NCBI GenBank assembly: GCA_025531455.1
Contig: JAMYHL010000006.1
Coordinates: 806,001 to 870,000 of the forward strand
DNA: 64,000 nt
Origin: Apiotrichum sp. Y4204
Taxonomy: Eukaryota; Basidiomycota; Tremellomycetes; Trichosporonales; Trichosporonaceae
Direction of reading: 5' to 3'
In this document: piece by piece, positions 34,458 through 46,036 of the stretch
How positions within the stretch are numbered: the first letter of the stretch is position 1
How the letters are laid out: each line of letters starts with the position of its first letter
Position numbers and translations under genes: made by a program
The notes under the pieces: generated by a model
Told to the model about the DNA's origin: nothing
Databases searched by the model: none
What the model saw: the letters and a program-made list of their open reading frames with translations, nothing else

Positions 34458-36705
34458 CTACCGCCTCCGCTTGCTCGTGTTCAGCGTCCGCATCATCCTG
34501 CGCGCCTCGCGCCCGCGCTCCTGCTCGCGGCGCTCAATTTCCTCTGTGCTTAGCTCGACGAGGATAGGCGAGAACTCGTCGCGCTCCCACCAGTCGCGCC
34601 ACACGCCGACGAGGCGGCGCGCGCCGTACTTGTTCGTCGTGCGCGGCTGCTGTCCTATCGTCTTCTCCCACTTGGCCTGCTCGGACGGGTGGGTTTGTGC
34701 AAAGAGGTCGAGCTCAAGCGCATCGCGCTTGTGCTTTTGCAGCTCCTCGTGGATCGCGTGTGCAACCAGCGGGATGGCCTCGCCCGTGAGGCCAAGCTCA
34801 GCACAGTAGTGCCGCGCAAACTCGGAGGGGGGAAGAGGCGACGAAAGATCCCACTCGATACGGTCCTGGAGGACGTGCGTGAATATCTGCACATCGAGCT
34901 GGATGTCAGCTGGAATTTTGCAATGCAGCTTACATTGACAACGATGCGACAGTCTGGCTCGCCAAACTTGCCCTCTTCCCGCTCTTCCGTCTCGTCATCA
35001 GAGAACACCACGTCATCTGGCGTCACATCGGGCGTCTGGAGGTCGATGAATGCCGTGCTCTGTGCCTCCTCGATCTGGGCATTGATAAGGTTGGCAATCG
35101 TCTCGACGTGCTCGCTTCCGGTGATATTCAGGTCGTCGCACAAGATTCGAGCAAACTGGATAGGCTTGAGCAACCGATCGGCGGCGTTCCAGAGGAAGCG
35201 GTCCTTGATCTTAATGCCGTTGCCGTCGCCTGTCGGTGAGGGAATGTCGTAGTCGATCGAGATTGGGATCAGCATTTCGGTGGTGTCCGCATCGCGCAGC
35301 GTAGCCTCAGCGCTGAATGTCAGAAGATGCTATCTACAGCTATAGCTATACTCACTATGTCGGGTGCTGCGTCACCTTTGCTATCGCACTTCGTACACGC
35401 TCGGCAGGCACGCGGTCGCCGAGCCACGTCCATCCGCGCTCCATTTCAGTGTGTTTGCGCTTTATCCGCACGATGCGGTTCTGCATCTCGCGCTCCACTA
35501 ACGGGTCCCGTCTCCGGCGGCGCTCGCCAAACGTCTCGTCCTCGGGATCGCTCGCGGCCTCCTCGACCTCTTCCTCCGAGCTCTCCTCGTCGTCTTCGGT
35601 GTCCTCCTGCTCAGCATAGTTGACGCGTCCGGCGCGGCGGCCGCTCATCGTCGTCGTTGTCGTCCGTGACAGGCGGCCAGTGGGCGCCGGAGACTCGATG
35701 CGAGGTGTGTTCGTCCCCGAACTCCGCACACCCGCGATTTCACGGTCCATCTCGGCGAGGAACGCCTCGCGCTCCTTTGTCCCGCCAGTCACATTCTCTG
35801 GTTGTATCAGAGACGTTACACCAGTCCGCAGACGCGACGGGTACGTGGTGTAGAACGCTTGCGTGACTGGCGGGGTTGAGAGGGTGGGATCCAACAGGCT
35901 GCGCTGTCCGGGCGGGGGAAGGAAGAATCCGAGAGGGCCAGGAGGGTACGACTCTGGGTGGTACGCTGTTGGCGCGCGCGGCGGGGCAGCAGAGGCCGCG
36001 GCCGCTGCGGCAACAACCTGCTGCTGGCGATACTGTTGCTGGTGGGACATGCTGGGGTGAGACGAGATGGATGGCCGCGATGGAGTCTGCATGGCGTGCA
36101 GCTGGTGTGGGTGGGTGCCCATCGCCTGCGCGGCCGCCTGGGCCTGGGCATGAGCGTGCGCGTGAGCCTGCGCCTGGTGCGCCTGAGCCGCGGCGGCTGC
36201 TTGTGCTTGGGCTTGAGCATGCGCCTGCGCCTGCGCCTGTGCTTGGGCATGTTGGAGCTGGGCCTGTTGTTGTTGTTTCTGCACTTGCGCTTGCTGGGCC
36301 TGAGCCTGAGCCTGCGCTTGAGCCTGCAGCTGCACCTGCATCTGGTAGGCCATCAGCTGCTGCTGCGTGATGCCTTGCTGCCCGGCTGCCTGGGCCTGGG
36401 CCTGCGCGGCATGCATCGCGGCAAGCTGCCCCTGCTGGGCATAGTATTGCGCTGGGGGTTGTGAGTATAGGAGAAAGGAGGGACGCGACTGGGAATGGCT
36501 CGGTGCTCGGTGGATGTTTTCGCGTTTCCGGCACTTGGGCTGTTGTTTGCAGGCTGCTTGGGAGTGCACCTGCACCAAGTCCCAAGCCCATGCACGCATC
36601 CGCACAAAAGCCCCACTAGTGTATCCCGGATGAGGTGAGTGACTCACGATTGTAGCCCTGTGGAGGGAGCATCGCGTTCTGGGGTGGTCGCGTCGGATAT
36701 GCCAT
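34458..36705 (-). CDS. SNF5: SWI/SNF chromatin remodelling subunit Snf5 (SMARCB1)
   Basis: Four exons on the minus strand: 36705-36648, 36451-35356, 35312-34934 and 34898-34458, giving 657 aa; introns 196, 43 and 35 nt. The N-terminal third is Gln/Ala/His-rich (long QAQA runs at about residues 20-150), as in fungal Snf5. A linker leads to LLDPTLSTPPVTQAFYTTYPSRLRTG, then acidic and basic segments. The SNF5 core has two repeats: repeat 1 in MLIPISIDYDIPS...DRFLWN...PIQFARILCDDLNI and repeat 2 in DVQIFTHVLQDRIEWDLSSP with PSEFARHYCAELGL. The region GVWRDWWERDEFSPILVELS is the usual finger-like C-terminal helix. It is a nuclear core subunit that contacts the nucleosome acidic patch. The extra upstream intron in the N-terminal exon carries no obvious coding potential. 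Confidence 0.93.
36106..36430 (-). repeat. CAGGCN-type coding repeat (Gln-Ala tract of Snf5)
   Basis: Imperfect hexanucleotide-like repeats encoding alternating Gln, Ala and His. Likely variable in length between strains; low complexity inside a coding exon. Confidence 0.8.
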
Positions 36706-37283
36706 GCCACACGCGTCGTCGCGCGACAGACGCAATGAAGGGATAAGGGAGAGTGCTCAAGCGCCGGGCGTCCGAGGCTGCGTGAATGCGGTTCGAACCG
36801 AACTCTACGCGGCGGTGGGTGGGGGTCCTTGTCCTCGGTCCTCGGTCGTCCGTTCTCGTACGGCCGTCAAGTTGGAAAACGCTGTTGCTGGATAGAGGTG
36901 TGGTGAGGATGGATGCGTGGATGGTGGTGGTGACGAGCACGACGACGAGCACTGTAAAGGCAGTTTGTTGGGTCCATCCCTCAACTGCGTGCGCGTCCGC
37001 GCGTTGAATGGTGGTGAAAGCATAGAAGGCGGTTCACTAACGGGGGAGAATATAAATAAACACACACGTGATACTGGCGTGGTCCTCCCCCCATGGACAT
37101 AACGTCAATCTCCGTTCCGGTCTTCGGCCTTGCACCCGCCGTGCCGGGCCTCGAACAAGACCATGTAGCCGATCGCTGGCGGAGATTGCTAAGACGGCAC
37201 GAGGGATCGAGCTCGAGTCAGTCCATATCCTTCTTCATCTCTTCATCTCTCTCCTCTCCAATCCAACTCTCCACTCACACAAA
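36706..37283. other. Divergent promoter region
   Basis: Shared upstream region of SNF5 (-) and riboflavin synthase (+). A TATAAATAAA element at 37051-37060 is the only core-promoter-like signal seen. Confidence 0.45.
37051..37060 (+). promoter_or_regulatory. TATA-like element of riboflavin synthase gene
   Basis: TATAAATAAA about 230 nt upstream of the riboflavin synthase ATG; it would imply a leader of about 200 nt, which matches the following CT-rich sequence. Confidence 0.35.
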
Positions 37284-37995
37284 ATGTTCACCGGCCTCGT
37301 AAGTACCCCCAGTACGCCTCGTCTGACAAACGCAGGTGGAGCACCTCGCGACCATCTCGCATGTCGACCCGTCGAGCGGCACGACCGAGCACATCATGAC
37401 GCTGTCAGACGCGGCCCCGATCCTCGGCGACTGCACCATCGGCGACAGCATCTGCGTCAACGGCGCGTGTCTCACCGTACTCACCTTTGACGGCGACAGC
37501 TTCAAGGTCGGCCTCGCGCCCGAGACGCTCGAACGCACGTACCTCGGCGACCTGCCCGTCGGCGCCAAGGTCAACTGCGAGCGCGCAATGGCGGGAGACA
37601 AGCGCTTTGGCGGACACGTCGTGCAGGGTCATGTTGATGCCGTTGCTACCATCACGGACATTACCCCCGACGGCGCCAGCTTGCGGTACACCTTCCAGTT
37701 TCCCGAGAGCGCCGAGCACCAGATGCCGTTCCTCGTCGAAAAGGGCTACGTCACTGTCGATGGCGCGAGCTTGACCCTCACGCATGTCGATGATGCGACG
37801 CGCTCTTTTGGGATCATGCTCATTGCGCACTCGCAGAGCAAGCTGACGCTCTCGGACAAGAAGGTCGGGGATCCCGTCAACATCGAGGTCGACTGTGTCG
37901 GAAAGTACATCCTTGGCAGCGAGAGCCGCATCTCGGGCATCGTCGAGCGTGTCGTCGACCGCCGCCTCAGGGAGCTCGGTGTCCTCAAGCAGTAA
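37284..37995 (+). CDS. RIB5: Riboflavin synthase
   Basis: Two exons, 37284-37298 and 37336-37995, with a 37-nt intron, giving 224 aa, normal for the family. The enzyme converts two molecules of 6,7-dimethyl-8-ribityllumazine into riboflavin and the pyrimidinedione, the last step of vitamin B2 synthesis. The N-terminus MFTGLVEHLATI is the diagnostic start of the first lumazine-binding barrel; the intron falls after MFTGL. The second barrel is marked by GDKRFGGHVVQGHVDAVA. Other conserved blocks are GDSICVNGACLTV and EKGYVTVDGASLTL, and NIEVDCVGKYI near the C-terminus. Acts as a homotrimer in the cytosol. Its product is the substrate of the riboflavin kinase encoded about 17 kb to the right. 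Confidence 0.95.
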
Positions 37996-38115
37996 AATGG
38001 GTATAATAGCACATTGTAGGGTAGGCAGTCACTATTGCATGGGCAGCATGATACAGTGGATAGTGACGCGGGATTGACACGAGATGACCATTCTACTAAA
38101 TCAAACCCCACGAGA

Positions 38116-40669
38116 TTACTTCGGGAGGAACGGCTGGAGCGCCTTCTTGAACTTTTGCGCATCCTCCTTGTCCTCGGCGTCGCTCTGTACACAGTCCTTC
38201 CAGTTGACGCGGTGGTGGAGGCCGAGCACTCCAGCAAGAATCATACTGTTGTCAGACAACTGCAGCATGGAACTAACTCACCGGCCAAACTGAAGATCAA
38301 AGTTGCCCTTGAGGAGGTGCACCAGCTTCCGCCCGTCGGGACACTCGACCTTGAAGTAGTTGCCCGTGGGACCCACACGCGCGAGGGCACGCTCAGCCTC
38401 GGGCTCCCAGTCGATTCCGGTCGCCTCTCCGCCCTTGATGAACCCATCTGCGACCTTGTCCGCGAGATCTTTGGGGACAGGAACAACCTGCACGTGGGCG
38501 TGGCCACCACGCCCCGCTAGACGTCCCACTTCGAAGGAAACAGGGACGCAGTCATATTGGGCGTAGCACTGGCGAAGAGCCGACTTGTACGCCTCAATCT
38601 CGGAGATAATGTCCATGGCGTCGGCAGCAGGGATGGATAGCAGCGTGGGGTGGTGCGCGATGGGAATGATCTGCGATGAGCTGTTTGCTGATTCTCTAAG
38701 CTCACCAAAACATGGCCTCCACCTGGGACACGAGGGGCGTCAGGATGCGTTGGGATGAGCTGACCCTTGGGGAGGGTCACATATGCCTCTGAGCCGATGC
38801 CCACAATGAGGTGCTTGGTGACCTTGGGGTTACTCAAGCAGAACCAGCCTGGTGGGTTAGTGTGAATCAACCGACTCGCCTACCCACATTCTTCAGGACC
38901 TAGCTCCTTGCGCTTTGATCTTGCACGGTCGCGTTCCTTGACAACAGGGCAGTCACGGATCATGTGGTCGTCGGCCTTCTGACATGCCTTGCAGACGTAA
39001 CCAGGCGGCGGACGACCGCGCTGGGGGCAGTCTTGGATGAAATGATCAGGCTGGGAGTTTAGCTTCGTCGGATAGGGCTTAACTCACGGATTGACAGATC
39101 TTGCAAGTGTATCCCGGGCGCGGCTTGGACGGGTCTCGGTTCTGTCGCTCCATGTCCTGGGCAGCCTTCTGAGGACACTCTTTAAGCCAATGCTGTACGT
39201 CAGCTTTGGGGCAAGTTGGATAAGCTACTCACGCCTGGAACGTGGCAGATGTTGCACACATATCCCTCAGGTGGGGGTCCTGGCTCCGTCTTGCCCTTCT
39301 TCACCGCTTCCTGCTGGCCATCCGCTGCGGGACGCTTGTTGGCCGAAGTCGTGGGCATAGTGAAGGGATTCGGCGTGGCGTCTAGCGGACGAACGGGAAG
39401 CTTGGAGTCTGTGGTTTGGGGAGGAAGAGTGAAAGCGTAGAACCACTGCAAAGTTAGCTGGATGCAATTGGAGTCAGCTCACCCTGGCAGGTTTACCAGC
39501 AGCAGGCGGTGGGGCACCAAGGTGGCCGAGCTTGATAGCGCGGCTCCAGCGCTCGTCCTTGCCGTCGGCGCCAGCCCAGCCCCAAGGTTCGCGTTCCCAG
39601 AAACCTTCTCCGTCTGCCCAGAAGAGGTATCTGGGTCGCGAGCGCTTCACGACCTCGGCGAGAGGTGGGGCTGGCGTTGCGAGAGGAACAGTCCGGCTGG
39701 GGAAGGAAGGCGAGAGGAGGGAGAGACTCGGCGGAGGGGACGTGGTGATGAGGACGTCAACGCCATGGAACGCAGACGGGAGGGTGGCAGCCGCCTTTGC
39801 GGCTTCGAACGACGTCGGGTCGCTCGTACTTGCGAAGAGTGGGTTGGACAAGATAGACTCGATACCCGCTTTCGTGATGAATGGGGAGAAGGCATCCTAC
39901 GAGAGTAAGCACTGGAATAAACACCCAGACATTTATTTCGCACCTGGTTGTCACTCTCATACTGCTTCGCGTCGTATATCCCGCCAACAGCAGCAATCTT
40001 CAGTCCTTGCGGAGTAGTAAGAACCGTCGACTTGCCTGGAGCATGAGCTTAGGAACAGATTACACTTGGTCTTGCAGCTCACCGAGATAAATCAGGTTGG
40101 AAGCAATTTCAGGACTCCCGCCGGAAATGCTCTCCTCGACAGCGGGAGGAAGCCGCTCGCGCCCAACAGTAAAGTATGTCGGCACGGGCACTGATGTCAG
40201 TCAACTCTTGATGAGCTCTCCGCCGTTTACAGCTCTGACGAAGCAAGGGAAAGCTGCAGAGGCAAAAGCTCAGAGAAAATATAGAGAACAAGAGGCCATC
40301 TTTCCCCGTCTCAGCTGACTTACAGCTCACGCCCTCCAGCTCGCTGCCATCACTGCCTTCCTTGAACAGGTCGCCGGACACGACGCACGCCGCGAACGGC
40401 CCATGTTTGGCGTTGATAGCCGTGACCTTCTGCACGAGCGTCTTGAGCTCCGAGAGGGGCGACCCAATCGCGAGACTAAGAGTTCGTAGTTAGGGCGAGG
40501 GCGGAGGGAAAGGATCCGGAGTGTGGAAGGATCGGAAGGAGTTTCGATGAGGAAACGACATGTCGGGGGCGAGGAGACGCCGCGTCAGCTCAATCGTGCT
40601 AGATGACGCAAGTCAAACAGCAGTTAAAACTCACATGCGTAGCGGCTCTGGTTGCTGTATTGATGCCAT
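38116..40669 (-). CDS. CWF19-like protein 1 (CWF19L1/Drn1) with zinc knuckles
   Basis: Eleven exons on the minus strand: 40669-40635, 40475-40324, 40190-40083, 40035-39944, 39896-39483, 39445-39233, 39192-39088, 39050-38888, 38848-38706, 38670-38282 and 38245-38116, giving 647 aa. The N-terminal metallophosphatase-like domain includes ILAIGSPLSELKTLVQKV and CVVSGDLFKEG; the middle has NLIYLGKSTVLTTPQGLKIA. Three CCHC knuckles follow: CNICHVPGHWLKEC, CKICQSPDHFIQDC and CKACQKADDHMIRDC. The C-terminal CwfJ-type HIT-like domain shows CWFCLSNPKVTKHLIVGIG, GGHVLIIPIAHHPT and RGGHAHVQVVPVP. Yeast Drn1 associates with the lariat debranching enzyme and late spliceosomes, so a role in intron-lariat turnover is expected. 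The first intron is 159 nt, the second 133 nt; the others are short. Confidence 0.9.
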
Positions 40670-41180
40670 GCTCGCTGCGTCAAGTGGACGATGAGGAGAA
40701 GAGAGGATGGGAGAAGGACAGGAAAGACTGTCATGTCAATCTGCGACATGACGCTCGAGCGCCAAAACAGAAGGAAAAGGCTAGAGCGTGGGGGGTGCAT
40801 TATCACGTGACCGACATTCGGAAACCATAACTTGCGCAAGGCGGCAGGTGTTGTCCGTTGACTCAACCGTTGACAGGTTATCAGAGGAGAGAATTGCAGA
40901 ATTGCATCGAGCTGTGGACGAGGAACAGGTAAAACACGTCGCGTGAGTGAAGCGCAGCTCGGAGCTCCTGAGGTTGGTCACCGAGTCGTAGCTGGTCTCT
41001 TAGATGGACAGTGAACAAGCCCCCACCATCGTCTGACCTCCGATCCTAACTGCGTCCTGGTACAATGTGGTTCTTTGTAAAATGTATGCACATGCATCAA
41101 GCCGCATGACTTTTACTTCTGCTTTTTATCTTCTGTAATCTCGCGATCGGTCACCAATAGGACCCCAATCTCAACTAACA
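40670..41180. other. Intergenic region
   Basis: Promoter of the CWF19L1-like gene and 3' flank of the RNPS1-like gene, both on the minus strand. Nothing else recognised. Confidence 0.4.
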
Positions 41181-42412
41181 CTACGGACGCGGGCTCGCGC
41201 TCCGGCTGTGGACCGAACGGCTGCGACTGAGGCTGCGCATGCTGGCGCTCCGATCGCGGCGGCGAGGCGAGGCTGAGCGGGAGCGCGGCGACAGCGAGCG
41301 GGTGCGCGACCGTGGTGAGCGGCTGTAGCTCCTGCGCGGGCTGAAGCTGCGGCTGCGGCTGCGCATCGGCGAGCGGCGACGGACAGGCGAGCGACTGCGG
41401 GAGAGAGATCGGCGGCGCGGGGGTGAGCGAGAGCGGGAGCGGCCGCGGTTACGGTCGCGATCACGGTAATCAGGGCTTTGGCGACGGTTTGTCGGACGCC
41501 AGCTGGATCCGCCTCCTGGTGGGGAGCGCGAGCGCGAGCGGAATCGGCCAGGCGGGGGTGCTGCGCGTCCACTGGGTCCACCCGGTCCTCCACCTCCGAA
41601 ACGCGCGCCGGGGCCGTAAGCAGGGGGCGGACGACGGAAGCCACCAGGCCCACCGCGCGGGGATGGAGAGCGGCGGCGGGAGAAAGGAGATGGGGAGCGG
41701 CGCCTGCGCGGGGAAGGCGACCGGCGGCGTGGTCCGCCGTCGTCGGGGCGGTACGAGCTATATCCGGGTCTGCGGGCGGGACCGCGTCCCGGCGAGCGGC
41801 GACGCGGGGAAGGTGAACGCCGCCTGGGCGATGCTCCACGAGGAGGTGAGCGCGGAGGAGGCGTCGGTGGCCGCGGGGCTGGGAGCGGGTGCTCTGACAC
41901 CTACATTGTCAGCCACATTGCACCAAAGGGAAGGAAGACACGTACCATAACCTTCAGCACCTCTCCGTCGAGCACGCCGCCGTCCATGCACCGTGCAGCA
42001 TTCACAGCCGAGGCAGGCGTATCAAACTCGATGGCAGCCTTGCTGCGGTTCAGACCGGCTGCGGTTAGACATGAGCAGAGACTAAGGGTTCTGGGAGCGT
42101 GGGCAGCGGGGACGCGTGCGTCTGGGTGCTTGTCACGATTCTCCACCCACAGCCGCGCTCCCACGCTTTCCCATATTGCAAGAGCTACTCACAAACCTTG
42201 AATATCGGGAGATCGAGCCCCGTGACGCGTCCGTAGTTGCCAAAAATCTCGCGCAAATGAGACGCGAGCACATTCTTACTGAGGCCCTGCACGACAATGA
42301 CGCGGAATCCCCCAGAGCCAGAGTCGTCCCGCGGCGGCGGAGACATGGAGACGTCGCTTCTCCGCGGGGACGGCGTGAGCGGCTTTGGCGAGGTGGAGCG
42401 GCCTCGGGACAT
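41181..42412 (-). CDS. RNPS1-like RNA-binding SR protein
   Basis: Three exons on the minus strand: 42412-42193, 42058-41946 and 41900-41181, giving 350 aa; introns 134 and 45 nt. One RRM spans about residues 35-112: RVIVVQGLSKNVLASHLREIF carries RNP2-like residues, and SKAAIEFDTPASAVNAARCM contains RNP1-like residues with DGGVLDGEVLKV at the end. The remaining 235 residues are an RS domain with RRRSPSPRRRS blocks, plus a Gly-rich segment (RFGGGGPGGPSG). A single RRM followed by a long RS tail matches RNPS1, an exon-junction-complex and ASAP/PSAP component that affects splicing and mRNA surveillance. A generic SR protein cannot be fully excluded. Nuclear location is expected. Confidence 0.82.
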
Positions 42413-42884
42413 TGTGCGTTGGATGTGGATGGATGGGAGACGGGGTGTTGTCAAGTTTGGGTCAAGATTGGAGGTTGTCAATTGTCAACTTTCGAGAAAG
42501 GTGAGGACGTGCAGCTGAAATGAGTTGGCTGGAGAGGGACATTTTGATCCCGTCCATGCAGCGCAATTGACACCCCCAGGTTAGAGACATTGTTAACAAT
42601 AGCCAGTGTGGCAGATGAAGCAGGCGGCAGACACAAATATACACAAGTGAATCACATTGGTAGCTCTATCGGGTCACGCTCTACTGGCTTCAGAACTTGG
42701 ATCGTGGTAGGAGGATGAGGACAAAGAAAACAATCTACTTGTATATGAGTCGGACAACTGCGGAACGGTAAGATGGAAAGGAGGCAAGATAACGAATGTC
42801 GGAACTCTATTGCTTGAATGGCGAGACAACCAGGATGACGGTATCTGGACGCAGCGCCAAGGGCTCGCATAAAGCTTAGTGTTT
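42413..42884. other. Intergenic region
   Basis: Promoter of the RNPS1-like gene and 3' flank of the coiled-coil protein gene, both minus strand. No feature recognised. Confidence 0.4.
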
Positions 42885-44373
42885 TTACTGCTGATCCTCG
42901 GTCTGGTGCGGAGGCGGCATCTGATGGGAGGCGCGGGCTCCTGTCTGGGCATACCGGGCCGCAGCGAGCTGCTGCTGGCGCCGGCGCGCGTCGAGGAGGG
43001 CGGCCAAGATCTGCGGGGGAACAGAGCGCTTTTTTTCCATGGCGGCGGTGAATACCTCCTTGGTGAATACCTCGGGGGTAATGCGTAGCTTCTCGATATC
43101 CATGCCCATAAGTTCGATGAGAATGTTGCGGTACGCGCACTCCATCGGCACGCTGAGCTCCCAACAGCCCCTCGCCTTCTCCAGCACGGGGAGGTAGGAG
43201 AAGTCTAGGTCGTGCAGGCGCTGGATGATCTCGCGGGTGGACATATTGACTATAGCATCGCTGCTGTAGGGCACAGGCTGTTGTGAGTTTGTAGAATGCG
43301 CTGATAACCTACTGGTTCGTTTCCGGGGCCCACACCAGAGATGGAGATTGGGAGCGGCGGGGGAAACTCGACATCCGCGATTTTCAAGTGTCTGTTGGCG
43401 ATCCTGGGATGAGTTCTCCTTGAACTTAATCGGCTTACATGACGTCGCGCTGTTGATTGCGTAGGCTGATCCTTGCGACCTTGACTTCAAGACCGTTGAG
43501 ACGGGTAAAGTACATGTTCATGTCCGTCACTTGCTGCTGAAGCTGCTCGTGGGACTCCTTGAGGCGGCTCAGCTCGCCAATCGTGTTCTCAAGCAGAGTT
43601 TTGTAGCGCACAAGCTCCTGAGAATGTTCCCTGACCGTCCCGTTAACGTTGGACTGGTACAAGAGCGTGTTCTGGGCCTGTTGCATGCGCTGCTGATCAT
43701 TCTCCTGAGCGACCTGGTGCAGGCCGGCGTGGCTCGAGAGCGTTTCCTCAGCCTGTCGCATGCGCTGCTGGATATCCTCTAGGGAGCGCTGGGTGTTCTG
43801 GGCCGACGTCTGCTGGCGCTCCGTGAGCTGCGCAGAGTGATGGCAGAGCTTGCGGATCGCGGCGCGAACAGAATTCCTTCCCGGGTCGGTATCTGCGCGT
43901 AAGTGTTGTCTGGCCACTGTGAATGGCCCAAACTCACGGTCACTGTCGGCCGCAAATGCGCCAAGACACCATTCCCGGAGTTCGATCCATTCGGCGGAGA
44001 GAGCAATATTGGACGGAAGGCATGCGCGCCAGTGGACCTCTGCGAGCTCGACAGCCATCTGGGCACTGAGCGGGAGGGTGATGTACCCGATGGGGTCTGC
44101 GTTCATGGCAACTTCGCGGAGAGCGGGCACGAGTTCTTGGCCGATATGAAAGTTTACCGTAAACACGACGCTGGCGGGCATGGCGTACTCCATCGTGGGG
44201 GGCGGAGGGTCTTTTGGGGAGGTGTACGACAGAATTGGGAGGTACGGCGACGGCGGGTTATCGTCATTCCATGGGTTGGGAGGTGACGACGGCGGGGTAC
44301 CGTCGTCTGATGGGTGGGGAGAGGGCGCGTCTGGGTCCTTGAGCTGAGAAGAAGCAATTTGGGAGGGGTCCAT
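42885..44373 (-). CDS. Hypothetical coiled-coil protein
   Basis: Not recognised. Four exons on the minus strand: 44373-43938, 43892-43439, 43403-43313 and 43277-42885, giving 457 aa; introns 45, 35 and 35 nt. The N-terminal 60 residues are Pro/Ser/Asp-rich. A compact segment (VFTVNFHIGQELVPALREVA to SAEWIELREWCLGAF) comes next. About 130 residues of Gln/Glu-rich coiled coil follow, with repeated QRMRQAEETL / QRMQQAQNTL units and ELSRLKESHEQLQQQV. The C-terminus has a second globular-looking part (IIQRLHDLDFSYLPVLEKAR, YRNILIELMGMDIEKLRITP) and a Gln-rich end. A TATA-like box lies 71 nt upstream of the ATG. The first intron is stop-free and in frame; a retained form would add 15 residues. Function unknown. 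Confidence 0.72.
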
Positions 44374-44443
44374 GATGAGGTGCGGGGTGTGGAGAAGGGC
44401 TTTGGTGGGTTAAAGAGGCGTTCTGGTAGCCTTGGAGAGCTTG

Positions 44444-44451
44444 TTTATATA
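44444..44451 (-). promoter_or_regulatory. TATA-like box of coiled-coil protein gene
   Basis: TATATAAA on the minus strand, 71 nt upstream of the ATG at 44373. Confidence 0.45.
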
Positions 44452-45482
44452 TTGATCTCCTCGGTATCCCGGCCTTCAACAAAGCATCAAAGAGGCCTCG
44501 CCCCGTGTAGCGTGCCTTCTGTCTGTGGTGAGTTTCATCCTCCAAACGACGGGGGAGATGGGGGTGATGCGAGGAAAGTGTGGAGAAGGTTAGATGAGGG
44601 GGTCAGTGTCATTCAATGTGCGCGAGCGCTGTCAGCCTAAACATCCACCATCGGCTGTATAGCAGTGATGCCTTGAACACACTAAACATAATCAGCGTCT
44701 CGGCCAAAGGATTCCTCAAACGCCGATGCCACTCAGTGGTGCAAGAACAAATACAAGCCCAAAGGAATCATTCCAAAGACGTCTCATCCTCATCAGCGCC
44801 CCGACAGTATTGGGCGTTTTACGTGCCATGTTCGTGAACGCTTGTCCTGGTCGTAGAGCGTGCTCACAGCTTTGGCGGGCACCACGGGTCGCAAGCACGG
44901 CAAGAATCGCGCTACGTGGGCTTAAATGTAGTAGTAGTGTGAAGAACAGTCTGTAAGCTATATCTGGCATGGCGCAAAACGGATCCAGGGAAGGGAACAG
45001 GCAATATCAACGCGGAGATCGTTCGCGTGCTGGGGTCGAGTTCGCCCTCAGCGATATGCCGTCAACACAGAGTCAGTCAGCCCGCGGTAAGATAGCCTCG
45101 CACTCGCACCGATCCCGACAGTGACGAAACAACGAGAGGTGTACTGGGCAGAGGCAAGATGATGGCGACAGCCCCTGATGGCCGACCTTGAAGCGATCTG
45201 AGCCCAGGAGGCAAAGTTCGAAGCCTGAATAAAAGCCAGAAAGGTGGGGCACCACAAAACGTGAAGATACCGTGAGTTCCATGCTCTGCCGAAGCGGGAG
45301 CTACAAGCTACGCGCCACGCGCGCGGCCCGCGCTGCCCAACTGCGGATCCCAACCGGCGCGGATCCCCCGCCACTGTTTGTTTCACTCTGGCGTCATACG
45401 TCGGTGGGTGGCGTCACTCACACATGCAGCATCGTGCTTCGCGCTGCCTTCGCGCTGCGCATGTGTCAAGGTCAAGTGTTGA

Positions 45483-45508
45483 CATCTCCATCTCCATCTC
45501 CATCTCTC
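45483..45508. repeat. CATCTC hexanucleotide repeat
   Basis: About four tandem CATCTC units in the pyrimidine-rich leader of the 64-aa gene. Confidence 0.7.
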
Positions 45509-45592
45509 CCTCACTCTCCACCCATTCCTCCATCCAAATCCAAGTTCCAAACTCCATCCATCTCCCCCGCCATCTCCCACTCTCCATCCAGC

Positions 45593-45787
45593 ATGTCCGA
45601 CCGCACCGACCGCCCCGCCGAAGGCTTTGGCGCCGGCCTCGCGTCCAACCCGCTCGTCCCCCGGCCGGGAGAGTCGATCGACCCCGCGACGGGCAAGCCG
45701 CACGCGGCGGGGCTTACCCGCGAGCAGCTCAATGCCAAGCGTGCGGCTGAGGCGGAGGCTAAGGCCCAGGCTGAGAAGAAGGAGTGA
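45593..45787 (+). CDS. Small hypothetical protein, 64 aa
   Basis: Intronless frame of 64 codons starting MSDRTDRPAEGFGAGLASNP and ending in an Ala/Glu/Lys helix (LNAKRAAEAEAKAQAEKKE). The layout, a Gly/Pro turn-rich N-terminus then a charged helix, resembles small stress-type hydrophilic proteins, but no family is recognised. Support is the clean pyrimidine-rich leader immediately before the ATG and sensible codon use. No membrane segment or signal peptide. It may be a real small protein; confidence is moderate because homology cannot be tested here. Confidence 0.55.
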   Translation: MSDRTDRPAEGFGAGLASNPLVPRPGESIDPATGKPHAAGLTREQLNAKRAAEAEAKAQAEKKE

Positions 45788-46036
45788 AGAGCGTGATGGG
45801 GTAGAGTGGGTATTGTCAGTTTTGGGGAAGATGAGCTGATGGCAGATACGGACGGATACCGACCGACTTGCACCCAGTCCTCGGTTGAGATGGTCGACAC
45901 TTCCCCACTCCAGCCTACTCTTATTCCTCCCGCTTGGAACGACGCCCGTTGTAGTGAAAATGCCCACGATGAAGTAAATGACCATGACAGAGCTCGGATA
46001 GTGCTACATGCAGTGTTCCACTAACTACCGCTCACC

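Larger units (their letters stand above)
44374..45592. other. Divergent intergenic region
   Basis: Upstream of the coiled-coil gene (-) and the 64-aa gene (+). It holds a TATA-like element for the minus gene and a CATCTC microsatellite in the leader of the plus gene. Other open frames are unconvincing. Confidence 0.4.
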
